A DNA stretch of 64,000 nucleotides from BD2-11 sp965221785 (lineage in GTDB: Bacteria; Gemmatimonadota; Gemmatimonadetes; Longimicrobiales; Gaopeijiaceae). This document shows positions 52,463 to 60,296 of the stretch, piece by piece. The DNA lies in contig CBDCSR010000003.1 of assembly GCA_965221785.1 (NCBI GenBank), forward strand, positions 2,170,001 to 2,234,000. The letters are read 5' to 3'. Each line of letters opens with the position of its first letter. Position 1 is the stretch's first letter. Made by a program: the position numbers and the translations under genes. Under the pieces are notes generated by a model. It worked only from the letters and a program-made list of their open reading frames with translations. It did not search any database and was not told the DNA's origin.

Positions 52463-53809
52463 ATGATAGCGAACTCGGGCCAGATAATCGCGGCATTCCG
52501 AGACATGGCCGCCACCAAGAACCTGTCCGTGGACGAACTCAACGAGTTGATCCAGGACGGGATCATGGCCGGCCTCGCACGCATCCATGGGCCCAATGTG
52601 CGCGCGGAGATCGACGTGGACGACATGAGCGGAGCGATCGATATCGTCGTCCTCAAGCGTGTCGTAGACCAGGTCGAGGACGGCTCCGCGGAGATTTCCC
52701 TGGAGGAAGCCCGCTGGGACGACGAGGACTTCGAAATCGGAGACCTCATGGAAATCCCCATGGACTTCTCCGAGTTCGGGCGCAATGCGGTGATGGCCAC
52801 CAAGCAGCGCATCGTCCAGCGTATCCGCGAGAACGAGCGCGACCGAATTCGCGAGGAGTTCGCGGACCGGGTCGGCGAGCTGCTCTCGGGTGACGTTCAG
52901 CAGATCGAGCGGGGCAAGGTGGTGGTGATGCTCAACCTCGCCAAGGATGCGGACGCCATCATCCCCTGGAAGGAGCAGAACCCCCGGGAGCGTTTCCGCC
53001 AGGGCGACCCGATTCGCGCGGTGCTGAAGAAGATCGAAGAGTCGCCCAAGGGGCCTCGGCTCATACTGTCGCGCGCGGATCCCGTCTTCGTCGAATCCCT
53101 CTTCAGGCTCGAGGTGCCGGAGATCTACCAGGGCATCGTCGATATCCGGGAAAAGGCCAGGGAAGTCGGCGGCAGAACCAAGATTGCGGTGTCGTCGCGC
53201 GACGAATCCATCGATCCGGTGGGGGCGTGCGTAGGGCTGAAGGGGTCCCGCGTCCAGGCCGTCGTTTCCGAGCTGGGCGGCGAGCGGATCGATATCGTGC
53301 CCTGGCATCCCGATCCCGAGGTGTTCGCCCGCCGGGCGCTCGCCCCTGCGCGGGTTGCGAAGGTCATCAGCAACTACGACAACCAGGTGATCACCGCCAT
53401 CGTGGACGAGGATCAGTTGTCGCTGGCGATCGGCCGGAACGGGCAGAACGTTCGTCTGGCATCGCAGCTGATCGGGTGGCAGATCGACCTCTACGGATCG
53501 CGCGAGTGGCTTGAGCGGGGAGCGGACACGGCCATCTTCCCGGACGCCGAGGAGAACTACGAAACGTCCGATTTTCCCCTCTCGGAGCTGGAGTTGCCGG
53601 CCGATGCGCTGGAGGCGCTGGGAGGAGCGGGATACACCACGTTCCTCCAGATCATTAACCTTGAGAGGGGCGAGTTCCTGTCGATACCGGGACTCTCCAC
53701 AGATGCCGTAGACCAGATCGTCGCGCTGATCGACGAATTGACCGTGATCGAGGGCGAGGAAGACGCGCAACCCGAAGCTCTTGCGGACGGACAGCACACA
53801 GAGGGATGA
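52463..53809 (+). CDS. nusA: Transcription termination/antitermination factor NusA
   Basis: RNA-polymerase-bound factor controlling pausing, termination and antitermination. 448 residues: N-terminal domain about 1-130, S1 domain about 135-205 ('ELLSGDVQQIERGKVVVML'), two KH domains ('VDPVGACVGLKGSRVQAV'-type, here 'IDPVGACVGLKGSRVQAVVSELGGERIDIV', and 'LSLAIGRNGQNVRLASQLIGWQIDL'), and a C-terminal helix-hairpin-helix region 'LPADALEALGGAGYTTFLQIINLERGEFLSIPGLSTDAVDQIV'. No rimP precedes it, unlike the common order. It begins the nusA-infB translation cluster. Confidence 0.95.
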   Translation: MIANSGQIIAAFRDMAATKNLSVDELNELIQDGIMAGLARIHGPNVRAEIDVDDMSGAIDIVVLKRVVDQVEDGSAEISLEEARWDDEDFEIGDLMEIPMDFSEFGRNAVMATKQRIVQRIRENERDRIREEFADRVGELLSGDVQQIERGKVVVMLNLAKDADAIIPWKEQNPRERFRQGDPIRAVLKKIEESPKGPRLILSRADPVFVESLFRLEVPEIYQGIVDIREKAREVGGRTKIAVSSRDESIDPVGACVGLKGSRVQAVVSELGGERIDIVPWHPDPEVFARRALAPARVAKVISNYDNQVITAIVDEDQLSLAIGRNGQNVRLASQLIGWQIDLYGSREWLERGADTAIFPDAEENYETSDFPLSELELPADALEALGGAGYTTFLQIINLERGEFLSIPGLSTDAVDQIVALIDELTVIEGEEDAQPEALADGQHTEG

Positions 53810-53883
53810 GACAGCCGGGGCACGGCGTAGACGGGGTTCGGTAGCCGGGCCAGGGAAGCCAACCAGGGAGGAAGTCCAGGGGT

Positions 53884-56800
53884 ATGCGGGTGTTCGAGCT
53901 TGCGAGAGACTTGCGGGTCTCGTCGCGGATGCTGTTGACGCTGCTGCGAAAGATGGGCGTAGCGTTGCACGGAGACAGGGATTTCGTGCCGGGCGACGAC
54001 GTCTCGCGTCTCCTGGCGCGAATCGAGCGTGAGCGGCGGCAGAGCGGCTTCGGAACCCGTGAAGCGGTACAGGCCGCCCTCGAAGATGTCCGGTCAACCC
54101 ATGTCCGGCGGAGGCGCAGTCGCAGACGAATCAGGCGCGTGACGCCGAGCGAAGCAGAAGTCGTGCCCGTGGCGTCCCCGGTCGGGATCGAAGAGAGCCC
54201 GGGCTCGGCGGCTGAACCAGGCGATTCGATACTGGCGTCCGGTGGGGCGGCGGACGGGTTGGGCCACGCGCCGGAAACCGTGTCGGGAGCAGCCTCCGTG
54301 CTGCCGTCCGAGGGCGATGCGACGGAACCCGCCGGGGACGCCGTTTCCGCGGGACAACACGCACCCAACGGTGAAGCGTCGTCTCTCGAGTCTGCGGCAT
54401 CGGGTCCGGATGCCCCCGACACCGGAGCCGAGTCGCTGCCGGGTGGCACAGGCCAGCTCGATGGCGACGCGGCCGGGGCCACCGGTGGGGAGGATGCCGG
54501 AGCCGCCGACGCGGCCGCCGCGGCGCAGGTTGCGGACACCGGCGATCAGCCGGGTACGGAAGGGCATGCCCAGGGCGGGTCCGCCTCCACCTCACTCTCG
54601 GCCGACCATGGGAACGCGGTTTCCGACCCACGGTCCGGGAGCCAGCCTGCTGCCCCGGCCGCCTCCGGCGCGTCGCCGGAAGCGGCTATGGCGCCAACCT
54701 CCGCGCAACCTCCGGCGGAGGGTGCCTCCGACCCGGGCCATGCGGCCCCGCCCCGCGACGCGAACGTCGCCGCGGCCGAGACCTCGCCGGCTCCAGCCCG
54801 ACCCAAGTTGCGGTCGGCGCGCAGTCAGGGCCCTGAAGGTCCCGTGCGTGTCGTGCGCCAGTCGCCCCGACTGGCTCCCGCGGCCAGCGCAGGGCCCGGC
54901 GGTCAGGTGCGCATCCAGGCCGAGGGATACGGGCCGGACGGAAGGCGCAAGCGGGGAAAGAAGAAAGGCAGAAGGCGCCAGCGGGTCGACCAGGGTGCGG
55001 TTCAGCAGAACATCCAGCGAGTGATGGCCGAACTGAAGGGTGGGGGCCGGCGTCGGCGCAAGAGTCGCGACACTCGTCCTAGGGTGGAGGAAAAGGAGGC
55101 CCGCAAGGAGGAGGCCCGCAAGCAGGAAGAGCGTGAGGCCACCACCGTGCGCGTGAACGAGTTTCTTACCGTAGCCGAACTCGGGGAACTCATCGACATA
55201 TCTTCGACCGAACTCATCGGCTCGGCGTTCAAGAGCCTGGGCCTCATGGTCACGATCAACCAGCGGCTGGATTTTGACCAGATCGAGATGCTGCTGGACG
55301 AGTTCAACTTCACCGCCGTCCGTGAACAGGAGTACGGGGCCGCCGAAGAAGGCCAGGCGGAGGAGGAGGACGATCTCGAGCTCGCGATGCCGCGCCCACC
55401 GGTGGTCACGGTCATGGGGCATGTGGACCACGGAAAGACCAAGCTGCTCGACTCGATCCGGGACACCAACGTCGTCGCCGGCGAGTCCGGTGGCATCACC
55501 CAGCATATCGGAGCCTACCACGTCGAAGTGGGCGGCGAACGCTCACTCACGTTCCTGGATACGCCGGGCCACGCCGCGTTCACCGCGATGCGCGCACGGG
55601 GCGCCGACGTCACCGACATCGTGATCCTGGTGGTAGCGGCGGATGACTCCGTCATGCCGCAGACCATCGAGGCGATCTCCCACGCGCGCAACGCCGGTGT
55701 CCCGATCGTGGTAGCCATCAACAAGATGGACCTGCCGGCGGCAGACGCCGAACGCGTCAAGCAACAGCTTCTCAATCACGAGGTCACCGTGGAGGACTTC
55801 GGGGGCGACGTCCTGGTGGCGCCGATCTCCGCCCGCAGCGGAACGGGCATAGACGAGCTGCTGGAGAAGGTGCTGCTGCAGGCCGAGTTGCTCGAACTGA
55901 AGGCCAACCCGAACCGCCCGGCGACGGGAGCCGTGATCGAGGCCAGGCTGGATGTCGGGAAGGGCCCGGTCGTTTCCGTGCTGGTTCAGCGCGGTACCCT
56001 TCGAGTGGGCGACGACTTCATCTGCGGCAAGTTCGATGGCCGCGTGCGGGCGTTGCTGGACGAGCGCGGGACGGTGGTAGCGGAGGCGGGTCCCGGCATC
56101 CCGGTGCAGTTGCTGGGCGTCAGGGGCGTGCCCCAGGCGGGTGATACGCTGCAGGTCATGGAGGCCATCCGTGCATCCGAGATCGCGAGCACCCGCCAGC
56201 GCCTGGAGCGCGAGAAACTCCTGCGCATCAAGGATCGCGGGATCAGGCTCGGCGACTTCTCCCAGATCCTGTCCGCGGGTGAGGTCAGCACTCTGCCGCT
56301 CATCATCAAGGGCGACGTGGACGGCTCCGTACAGGCGGTGTCGGATACGCTCCAGCGACTCAGCACCACGGAAGTGCAGGTGGAGATCGTCCACCGGGCA
56401 GTTGGGGCCATCAACGAGGAGGATGTCCTGCTGGCGCGTACCGCCGGCGGCGTCATCATCGGCTTCAGGGTGCGTCCGAACGTCAACGCCCGGCAGCTGG
56501 CCGAGCGCGAAGGCGTGGACATCCAGGTCTACGACGTCATCTACGATGCGGAAAACGACGTGCGCGCCGCTCTCGAAGGCATGCTCGCCCCCGAGCGCCT
56601 CGAGAAGGTCGTGGGAAGCGCGGAGGTGCGCGAAACCTTCAGGGTGACGAAGGTGGGCACCATCGCCGGCTGCTACGTGAGCGAGGGGGTCGTGGAACAC
56701 CAGTCGACGGTGCGTCTGATCCGTGACGGCGTCGTGGCGTACACCGGGGAGATCGGTTCGCTCAAGCGGTTCAAGGACGATGTGAAACTGGTCCGCAACG

Positions 56801-56919
56801 GGCTCGAGTGCGGGATAGGAATCGCCAACTACAACGATGTGAAAGTGGGTGATGTCATCGAGTGCTTCGTGGTCGAGGAAGTCGCGCGCACCCTGGCCGG
56901 AAGTGCCCACGCGCGATGA
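53884..56919 (+). CDS. infB: Translation initiation factor IF-2
   Basis: GTPase that brings initiator tRNA to the 30S subunit. 1,011 residues. An IF2_N domain at 1-50 ('MRVFELARDLRVSSRMLLTLLRKMG'), a low-complexity Ala/Gly/Pro/Ser/Glu-rich stretch (about 90-330), a Lys/Arg-rich segment, a second IF2_N domain (about 423-475), then the G domain with 'GHVDHGKT' from residue 512, 'DTPGHAAF', 'NKMD', and domains II-IV. ATG at 53884 follows GGGAGGAAGT. The gap of 74 bases after nusA contains no ylxR, which is often found there. Confidence 0.96.
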   Translation: MRVFELARDLRVSSRMLLTLLRKMGVALHGDRDFVPGDDVSRLLARIERERRQSGFGTREAVQAALEDVRSTHVRRRRSRRRIRRVTPSEAEVVPVASPVGIEESPGSAAEPGDSILASGGAADGLGHAPETVSGAASVLPSEGDATEPAGDAVSAGQHAPNGEASSLESAASGPDAPDTGAESLPGGTGQLDGDAAGATGGEDAGAADAAAAAQVADTGDQPGTEGHAQGGSASTSLSADHGNAVSDPRSGSQPAAPAASGASPEAAMAPTSAQPPAEGASDPGHAAPPRDANVAAAETSPAPARPKLRSARSQGPEGPVRVVRQSPRLAPAASAGPGGQVRIQAEGYGPDGRRKRGKKKGRRRQRVDQGAVQQNIQRVMAELKGGGRRRRKSRDTRPRVEEKEARKEEARKQEEREATTVRVNEFLTVAELGELIDISSTELIGSAFKSLGLMVTINQRLDFDQIEMLLDEFNFTAVREQEYGAAEEGQAEEEDDLELAMPRPPVVTVMGHVDHGKTKLLDSIRDTNVVAGESGGITQHIGAYHVEVGGERSLTFLDTPGHAAFTAMRARGADVTDIVILVVAADDSVMPQTIEAISHARNAGVPIVVAINKMDLPAADAERVKQQLLNHEVTVEDFGGDVLVAPISARSGTGIDELLEKVLLQAELLELKANPNRPATGAVIEARLDVGKGPVVSVLVQRGTLRVGDDFICGKFDGRVRALLDERGTVVAEAGPGIPVQLLGVRGVPQAGDTLQVMEAIRASEIASTRQRLEREKLLRIKDRGIRLGDFSQILSAGEVSTLPLIIKGDVDGSVQAVSDTLQRLSTTEVQVEIVHRAVGAINEEDVLLARTAGGVIIGFRVRPNVNARQLAEREGVDIQVYDVIYDAENDVRAALEGMLAPERLEKVVGSAEVRETFRVTKVGTIAGCYVSEGVVEHQSTVRLIRDGVVAYTGEIGSLKRFKDDVKLVRNGLECGIGIANYNDVKVGDVIECFVVEEVARTLAGSAHAR

Positions 56920-56949
56920 GGCCGCGGGCGGTCCGGCGGCTCGCCGGCC

Positions 56950-57231
56950 GTGGTGATCGGCGCGGTCTCCTGGGACCTGCTGCTTCCGGGCTGCGTGTCC
57001 CTCAAGGACAAGCGCCGCGTCGTCCGTTCCCTGAAGGACCGCATGCGCCACCGCTTCAACGTCGGGGTCTCGGAGACCCACATGCGGGAGCTGCACGCGC
57101 GAGCGGGTCTTACCGCGGTCTTCGTGACCACGGAAGGGCGTCACGCGGAGTCGATTCGCGGCCACCTCGCCGGCTTCGTGGAAGCCGATGCCCGCGTCGT
57201 CGTACTGACGGTCCGCGACCCCCTGGCCTGA
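56950..57231 (+). CDS. YlxP-like protein (DUF503)
   Basis: 93 residues. 'IGAVSWDLLLPGCVSLKDKRRVVRSLKDRMRHRFNVGVSE' is the DUF503 signature. Members are small proteins found between infB and rbfA in many bacteria and are thought to act in ribosome biogenesis, but their biochemical role is not established. GTG at 56950 or the adjacent GTG at 56953 is the start. It lies 30 bases after infB. Confidence 0.88.
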   Translation: MVIGAVSWDLLLPGCVSLKDKRRVVRSLKDRMRHRFNVGVSETHMRELHARAGLTAVFVTTEGRHAESIRGHLAGFVEADARVVVLTVRDPLA

Positions 57232-57299
57232 AGCGCGCGCGGATTCGCATGGAGGTCCGCGTGGGCGCCCGGTTCTTCGGCCCCGGTCCCTGACCGCAG

Positions 57300-57671
57300 A
57301 TGACTCGACGGCTCGCCCGGGTGAACAGCCAGCTGCAGCGGGAGATCACGCGCATCCTCCGCAGCCAGGTGCGCGATCCCCGGGTGGGCACACCGGTGGT
57401 CACCGAGGTCCGGGCGACCTCCGATCTCTCGTTCGCGCGGGTTTTCGTAAGGCTGGACGGCAGCGGCCGGGAACGCGACCTGGCCATGAAGGGGCTCGCC
57501 GCCTCGGCGCCGTTCATCAGGGGGTCGCTGGGCGCGGAACTCCACATCCGGCGCGTACCCGAGTTGCGTTTCGTCGAAGACACATCGCTGGAACACGCCG
57601 CGCGTATCGAACAGATCCTCAAGGACGTTCTCCCCGGCGACGGCGCAGCCGGGGAAGGGGAGGAGGCGTGA
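57300..57671 (+). CDS. rbfA: 30S ribosome-binding factor A
   Basis: Late assembly factor for the 30S subunit, with a KH-like fold. 123 residues: 'RLARVNSQLQREITRILRSQVRDPRVGTPVVTEVRATSDLSFARVFVRL' and 'RRVPELRFVEDTSLEHAARIEQIL' are the family landmarks. The stop overlaps the GTG of truB (GTGA). Confidence 0.94.
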   Translation: MTRRLARVNSQLQREITRILRSQVRDPRVGTPVVTEVRATSDLSFARVFVRLDGSGRERDLAMKGLAASAPFIRGSLGAELHIRRVPELRFVEDTSLEHAARIEQILKDVLPGDGAAGEGEEA

Positions 57672-58546
57672 GCCGCCCCCGCGACGGCGTGCTGCTGATC
57701 GACAAGCCCATCGGCCCCACCTCCCACGACATCGTCCGGGAAGCGCGCGCGCGGCTGGGCCTCCGGCGCGTCGGCCATGCCGGAACCCTGGACCCCTTCG
57801 CCTCGGGACTGCTGCTGCTCTGCCTCGGCCCTTCCACCCGCATTTCGCAGTACCTGTCGGCAATGGACAAGACCTATCTGGCGACCGCCCGTCTCGGCGT
57901 GTCGACCAGCACGCACGACCTGGACGGGGACGTCGTGGACGACAGCTCCCGGTGGCGCGAACTGGACGAACGAACCGTCCGGGATGCCCTCGAGGCGCTC
58001 CAGGGCGTGATCCTCCAGGTTCCGCCGCGCTATTCCGCCAAGAAGCTGCAGGGGACCGCCGCCCACCGCCGCTCTCGCCGGGGCGAGACGGTGGAGCTCG
58101 AGCCGGTTCCGGTCGAAGTGTACGAGATCCGGGAAATCCGCTGCGCGCTTCCGTTCGTCACCTTTGCCGTGCGCTGTTCTTCCGGAACCTACGTCCGGGC
58201 GCTCGCGCGCGATCTGGGAGACGCGCTGGGGACCGGAGCCCACCTGACCTCGCTCAGGCGCACGGCGGTGGGCTCGCTGAGCGTCCGCGACGCCGTGCCT
58301 GCGGGCGATTTGCGCGAAGAAGTGCCCGCAGCCGCGCACCTGCCCGCCGCAAGAGCGCTGGCGCACCTGCCCGCCGTGCGCGTGGGCGAGGAGGACGCCG
58401 CGCGCCTGGCTTGCGGACAGGCCATCGAACCGACCCTGGAGCCCGTGCCCGACGCCGATCCGGTGGTGGCGCTCGAGCGGGGAACCCTGGTCGCCATCGG
58501 GGTCGGCCGGGGCGGCGTGCTGCGACCGCGCAAGGTGTTCCGGTGA
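57668..58546 (+). CDS. truB: tRNA pseudouridine(55) synthase
   Basis: Makes the T-loop pseudouridine of tRNAs. 292 residues: 'GVLLIDKPIGPTSHDIVREARARLGLRRVGHAGTLDPFASGLLLL' with catalytic Asp42, 'KTYLATARLGVSTSTHDLDGDV', 'VPPRYSAKKLQG', 'VRCSSGTYVRALARDLGDALGTGAHLTSLRRTAVG'. GTG start overlaps rbfA, and the stop overlaps the GTG of ribF. Confidence 0.95.
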   Translation: MSRPRDGVLLIDKPIGPTSHDIVREARARLGLRRVGHAGTLDPFASGLLLLCLGPSTRISQYLSAMDKTYLATARLGVSTSTHDLDGDVVDDSSRWRELDERTVRDALEALQGVILQVPPRYSAKKLQGTAAHRRSRRGETVELEPVPVEVYEIREIRCALPFVTFAVRCSSGTYVRALARDLGDALGTGAHLTSLRRTAVGSLSVRDAVPAGDLREEVPAAAHLPAARALAHLPAVRVGEEDAARLACGQAIEPTLEPVPDADPVVALERGTLVAIGVGRGGVLRPRKVFR

Positions 58547-59550
58547 CGGCGTCCGGCTACACGGAGGGCCGCGGCGCGGGATCTGCCCGGCCCGCGCTGG
58601 TCCCGCGCTGTGAGCGGGGGAGCGTGGTCACGGTGGGGACGTTCGACGGCGTCCACCTGGGCCACCGGGAGGTATTGCGCGAAATGGGCCGGAGAGCCCG
58701 ACACACGGGGAGGCCCAGCGTCCTGGTGACCTTCCGTCCCCACCCGCTCCAGGTCCTGAGGCCGGAAGCCGCGCCCGGGCTCCTGACCAGTTCGGTCGAG
58801 AAGAAGGAGATCCTCGCGCAGAGCGAACTCGACTACGCCGTCTTCCTGCCCTTCACCCGGGCGCTGGCGCGCTATACTCCCCGGCGATTCGTGGAGGAGA
58901 TTCTGGTCGCCCGCATCAGGGTGAGGGAGCTGGTGATCGGCTACGATCACGGTTTCGGCCGGGGGCGGTCGGGAGACGCGGAGACCCTGGATGCGATGGG
59001 AACGGAGTTGGGGTTCGACGTCCAGGTCGTACCGCCCATCGTCGCCGGGGGCGGTCCAGTGTCTTCGAGCAGGATTCGCAGGGCGCTGCTGGAAGGCGAC
59101 GTACGTGCCGCGCATACCGGGCTCGGGCGTCCGTATTCGCTGCGCGGAGTGGTCGTCCGGGGTGACGGCCGCGGAGAGCGCCTCGGCTTCCCCACCGCCA
59201 ACCTCGAGATTCGGGACTCGCGGAAGCTGATTCCCGGCGAGGGGATCTACGCGGTGCGCGTCAGGTTGCCCGAGGGGGCGTGGGACGGAGCCCTGCACAT
59301 CGGACCGCGCCCGACCTTCCCCGGTTCCCCGGCCACGATCGAAGTGCATCTTCTCGACTACAGTGCCGACCTCTACGGGGCGGAGCTCCAGCTGGATCTC
59401 ATCGAACGGCTCCGTCCTGTGCGGTCCTTTGCCAGCGTGGCGGAGCTGGTCAGCCGAATGAACGAGGATGTCCGGCTGGCACGCCGCATCCTGACCGAAT
59501 ACCGCGACCGCCACTCCTCTCCACAGACCAGATCCCGGATGACACCATGA
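58543..59550 (+). CDS. ribF: Bifunctional riboflavin kinase / FAD synthetase
   Basis: Converts riboflavin to FMN and then FAD. 335 residues: nucleotidyltransferase domain 'VVTVGTFDGVHLGHREVLREMGRRA', 'LVTFRPHPLQVLRPE', 'ELVIGYDHGFGRGRSGD', 'VSSSRIRRALLEGDV', then the kinase domain 'GRPYSLRGVVVRGDGRGERLGFPTANLE' and 'IEVHLLDYSADLYGAELQLDLIERLRP'. The N-terminus from GTG 58543 is about 25 residues longer than the conserved start. Ends in an ATGA overlap with the PCD gene. Confidence 0.95.
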   Translation: MTASGYTEGRGAGSARPALVPRCERGSVVTVGTFDGVHLGHREVLREMGRRARHTGRPSVLVTFRPHPLQVLRPEAAPGLLTSSVEKKEILAQSELDYAVFLPFTRALARYTPRRFVEEILVARIRVRELVIGYDHGFGRGRSGDAETLDAMGTELGFDVQVVPPIVAGGGPVSSSRIRRALLEGDVRAAHTGLGRPYSLRGVVVRGDGRGERLGFPTANLEIRDSRKLIPGEGIYAVRVRLPEGAWDGALHIGPRPTFPGSPATIEVHLLDYSADLYGAELQLDLIERLRPVRSFASVAELVSRMNEDVRLARRILTEYRDRHSSPQTRSRMTP

Positions 59551-59891
59551 CCGAACTGACCCGGCAGACCTGCGAACCGTGCAGGGTGGGAGCGCCCCCG
59601 GCCAACGAAGCCGAAATCTCCGCCTGGCGTCCACAGATTCCCGACTGGGAGATCGTGGAGCGCGACGGCATTCCCCGTCTCGAGCGCGTCTTCTCCTTTC
59701 CGGACTTCGTCCAGGCCCTGTCGTTCACCAACCGCGTGGGCGCGCTCGCCGAGGAGCAGGGACATCACCCGGCTCTCCTGACCGAGTGGGGGCGCGTCAC
59801 CGTCTCCTGGTGGACCCACAAGATCCGCAACCTCCATGTAAACGACTTCGTAATGGCCGCCAGGACAGACGTGGCTTTCGGCGAAAGCTGA
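59547..59891 (+). CDS. Pterin-4a-carbinolamine dehydratase
   Basis: 114-residue protein of the PCD/DCoH family, which recycles tetrahydropterin cofactor. 'WEIVERDGIPRLERVFSFPDFVQALSFTNRVGALAEEQGHHPALLTEWGRVTVSWWTHKIRNLHVNDFVMAARTD' includes the His-His-Pro active site and the later His. No aromatic amino acid hydroxylase is nearby, as often for bacterial PCDs. Its position inside a translation operon, coupled to ribF by ATGA, is unusual. Confidence 0.9.
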   Translation: MTELTRQTCEPCRVGAPPANEAEISAWRPQIPDWEIVERDGIPRLERVFSFPDFVQALSFTNRVGALAEEQGHHPALLTEWGRVTVSWWTHKIRNLHVNDFVMAARTDVAFGES

Positions 59892-59917
59892 GCCGTGTCG
59901 CCCGGTTGGAGCGCGCG

Positions 59918-59998
59918 CCTTGTAGCCTCCACCCCTTATGGCTAGCTTTGGTCGCCGTTTACAAGTCAGTGGGTTTGCGCCCGGGCTTCCCTTGTAGC
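59918..59998 (+). promoter_or_regulatory. rpsO leader: promoter candidate and repeated CCTTGTAGC motifs
   Basis: A nine-base motif CCTTGTAGC occurs at 59918-59926 and 59990-59998. Between them TACAAG (59960-59965) can pair with the CTTGTA of either copy, giving two exclusive hairpins. TTGTAG of the first copy (59920-59925) with TAGCTT (59943-59948), 17 bases apart, is also a sigma70-type promoter candidate. If that is the promoter, only the downstream hairpin is transcribed. Confidence 0.45.
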
Positions 59999-60027
59999 GT
60001 TCAGACTCTTGAGGAGGCGTTCCCGCG

Positions 60028-60288
60028 ATGGGATTCGTAAAGGAAAAAGTCATCCGGAAGTACCAGGTTCATGATGGTGACCGGGGCAGCGCCCCCGTTC
60101 AGATCGCGATCCTGACCCACCGAATCAATCATCTCCAGGGTCACTTCCGCGCACACAAGAAGGACCATCACAGCCGCCAGGGTCTGCTCAAGATGGTGGG
60201 CCGGCGAAGGCGGCTCCTCGAGTACATGAAGCGGACCGACTACGAGAAGTACCGCGAACTCATCGCGGACCTCGGTCTCCGCCACTAG
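60028..60288 (+). CDS. rpsO: Small-subunit ribosomal protein uS15
   Basis: Early-binding 30S protein contacting 16S rRNA. 86 residues: 'GSAPVQIAILTHRINHLQGHFRAHKKDHHSRQGLLKMVGRRRRLLEYMKRTDYEKYRELIADLGLR' is fully typical. GAGGAGG at 60011-60017 gives a strong ribosome site. S15 represses its own mRNA in several bacteria by binding its leader; the 130-base leader here could serve that. It lies eight bases before pnp. Confidence 0.96.
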   Translation: MGFVKEKVIRKYQVHDGDRGSAPVQIAILTHRINHLQGHFRAHKKDHHSRQGLLKMVGRRRRLLEYMKRTDYEKYRELIADLGLRH

Positions 60289-60296
60289 GTCAGAGC

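Noticed and set aside
55543..57165. A 540-codon minus-strand open frame opposite infB
   Set aside because: His/Asp/Gly-rich antisense shadow of a clear IF-2 gene.
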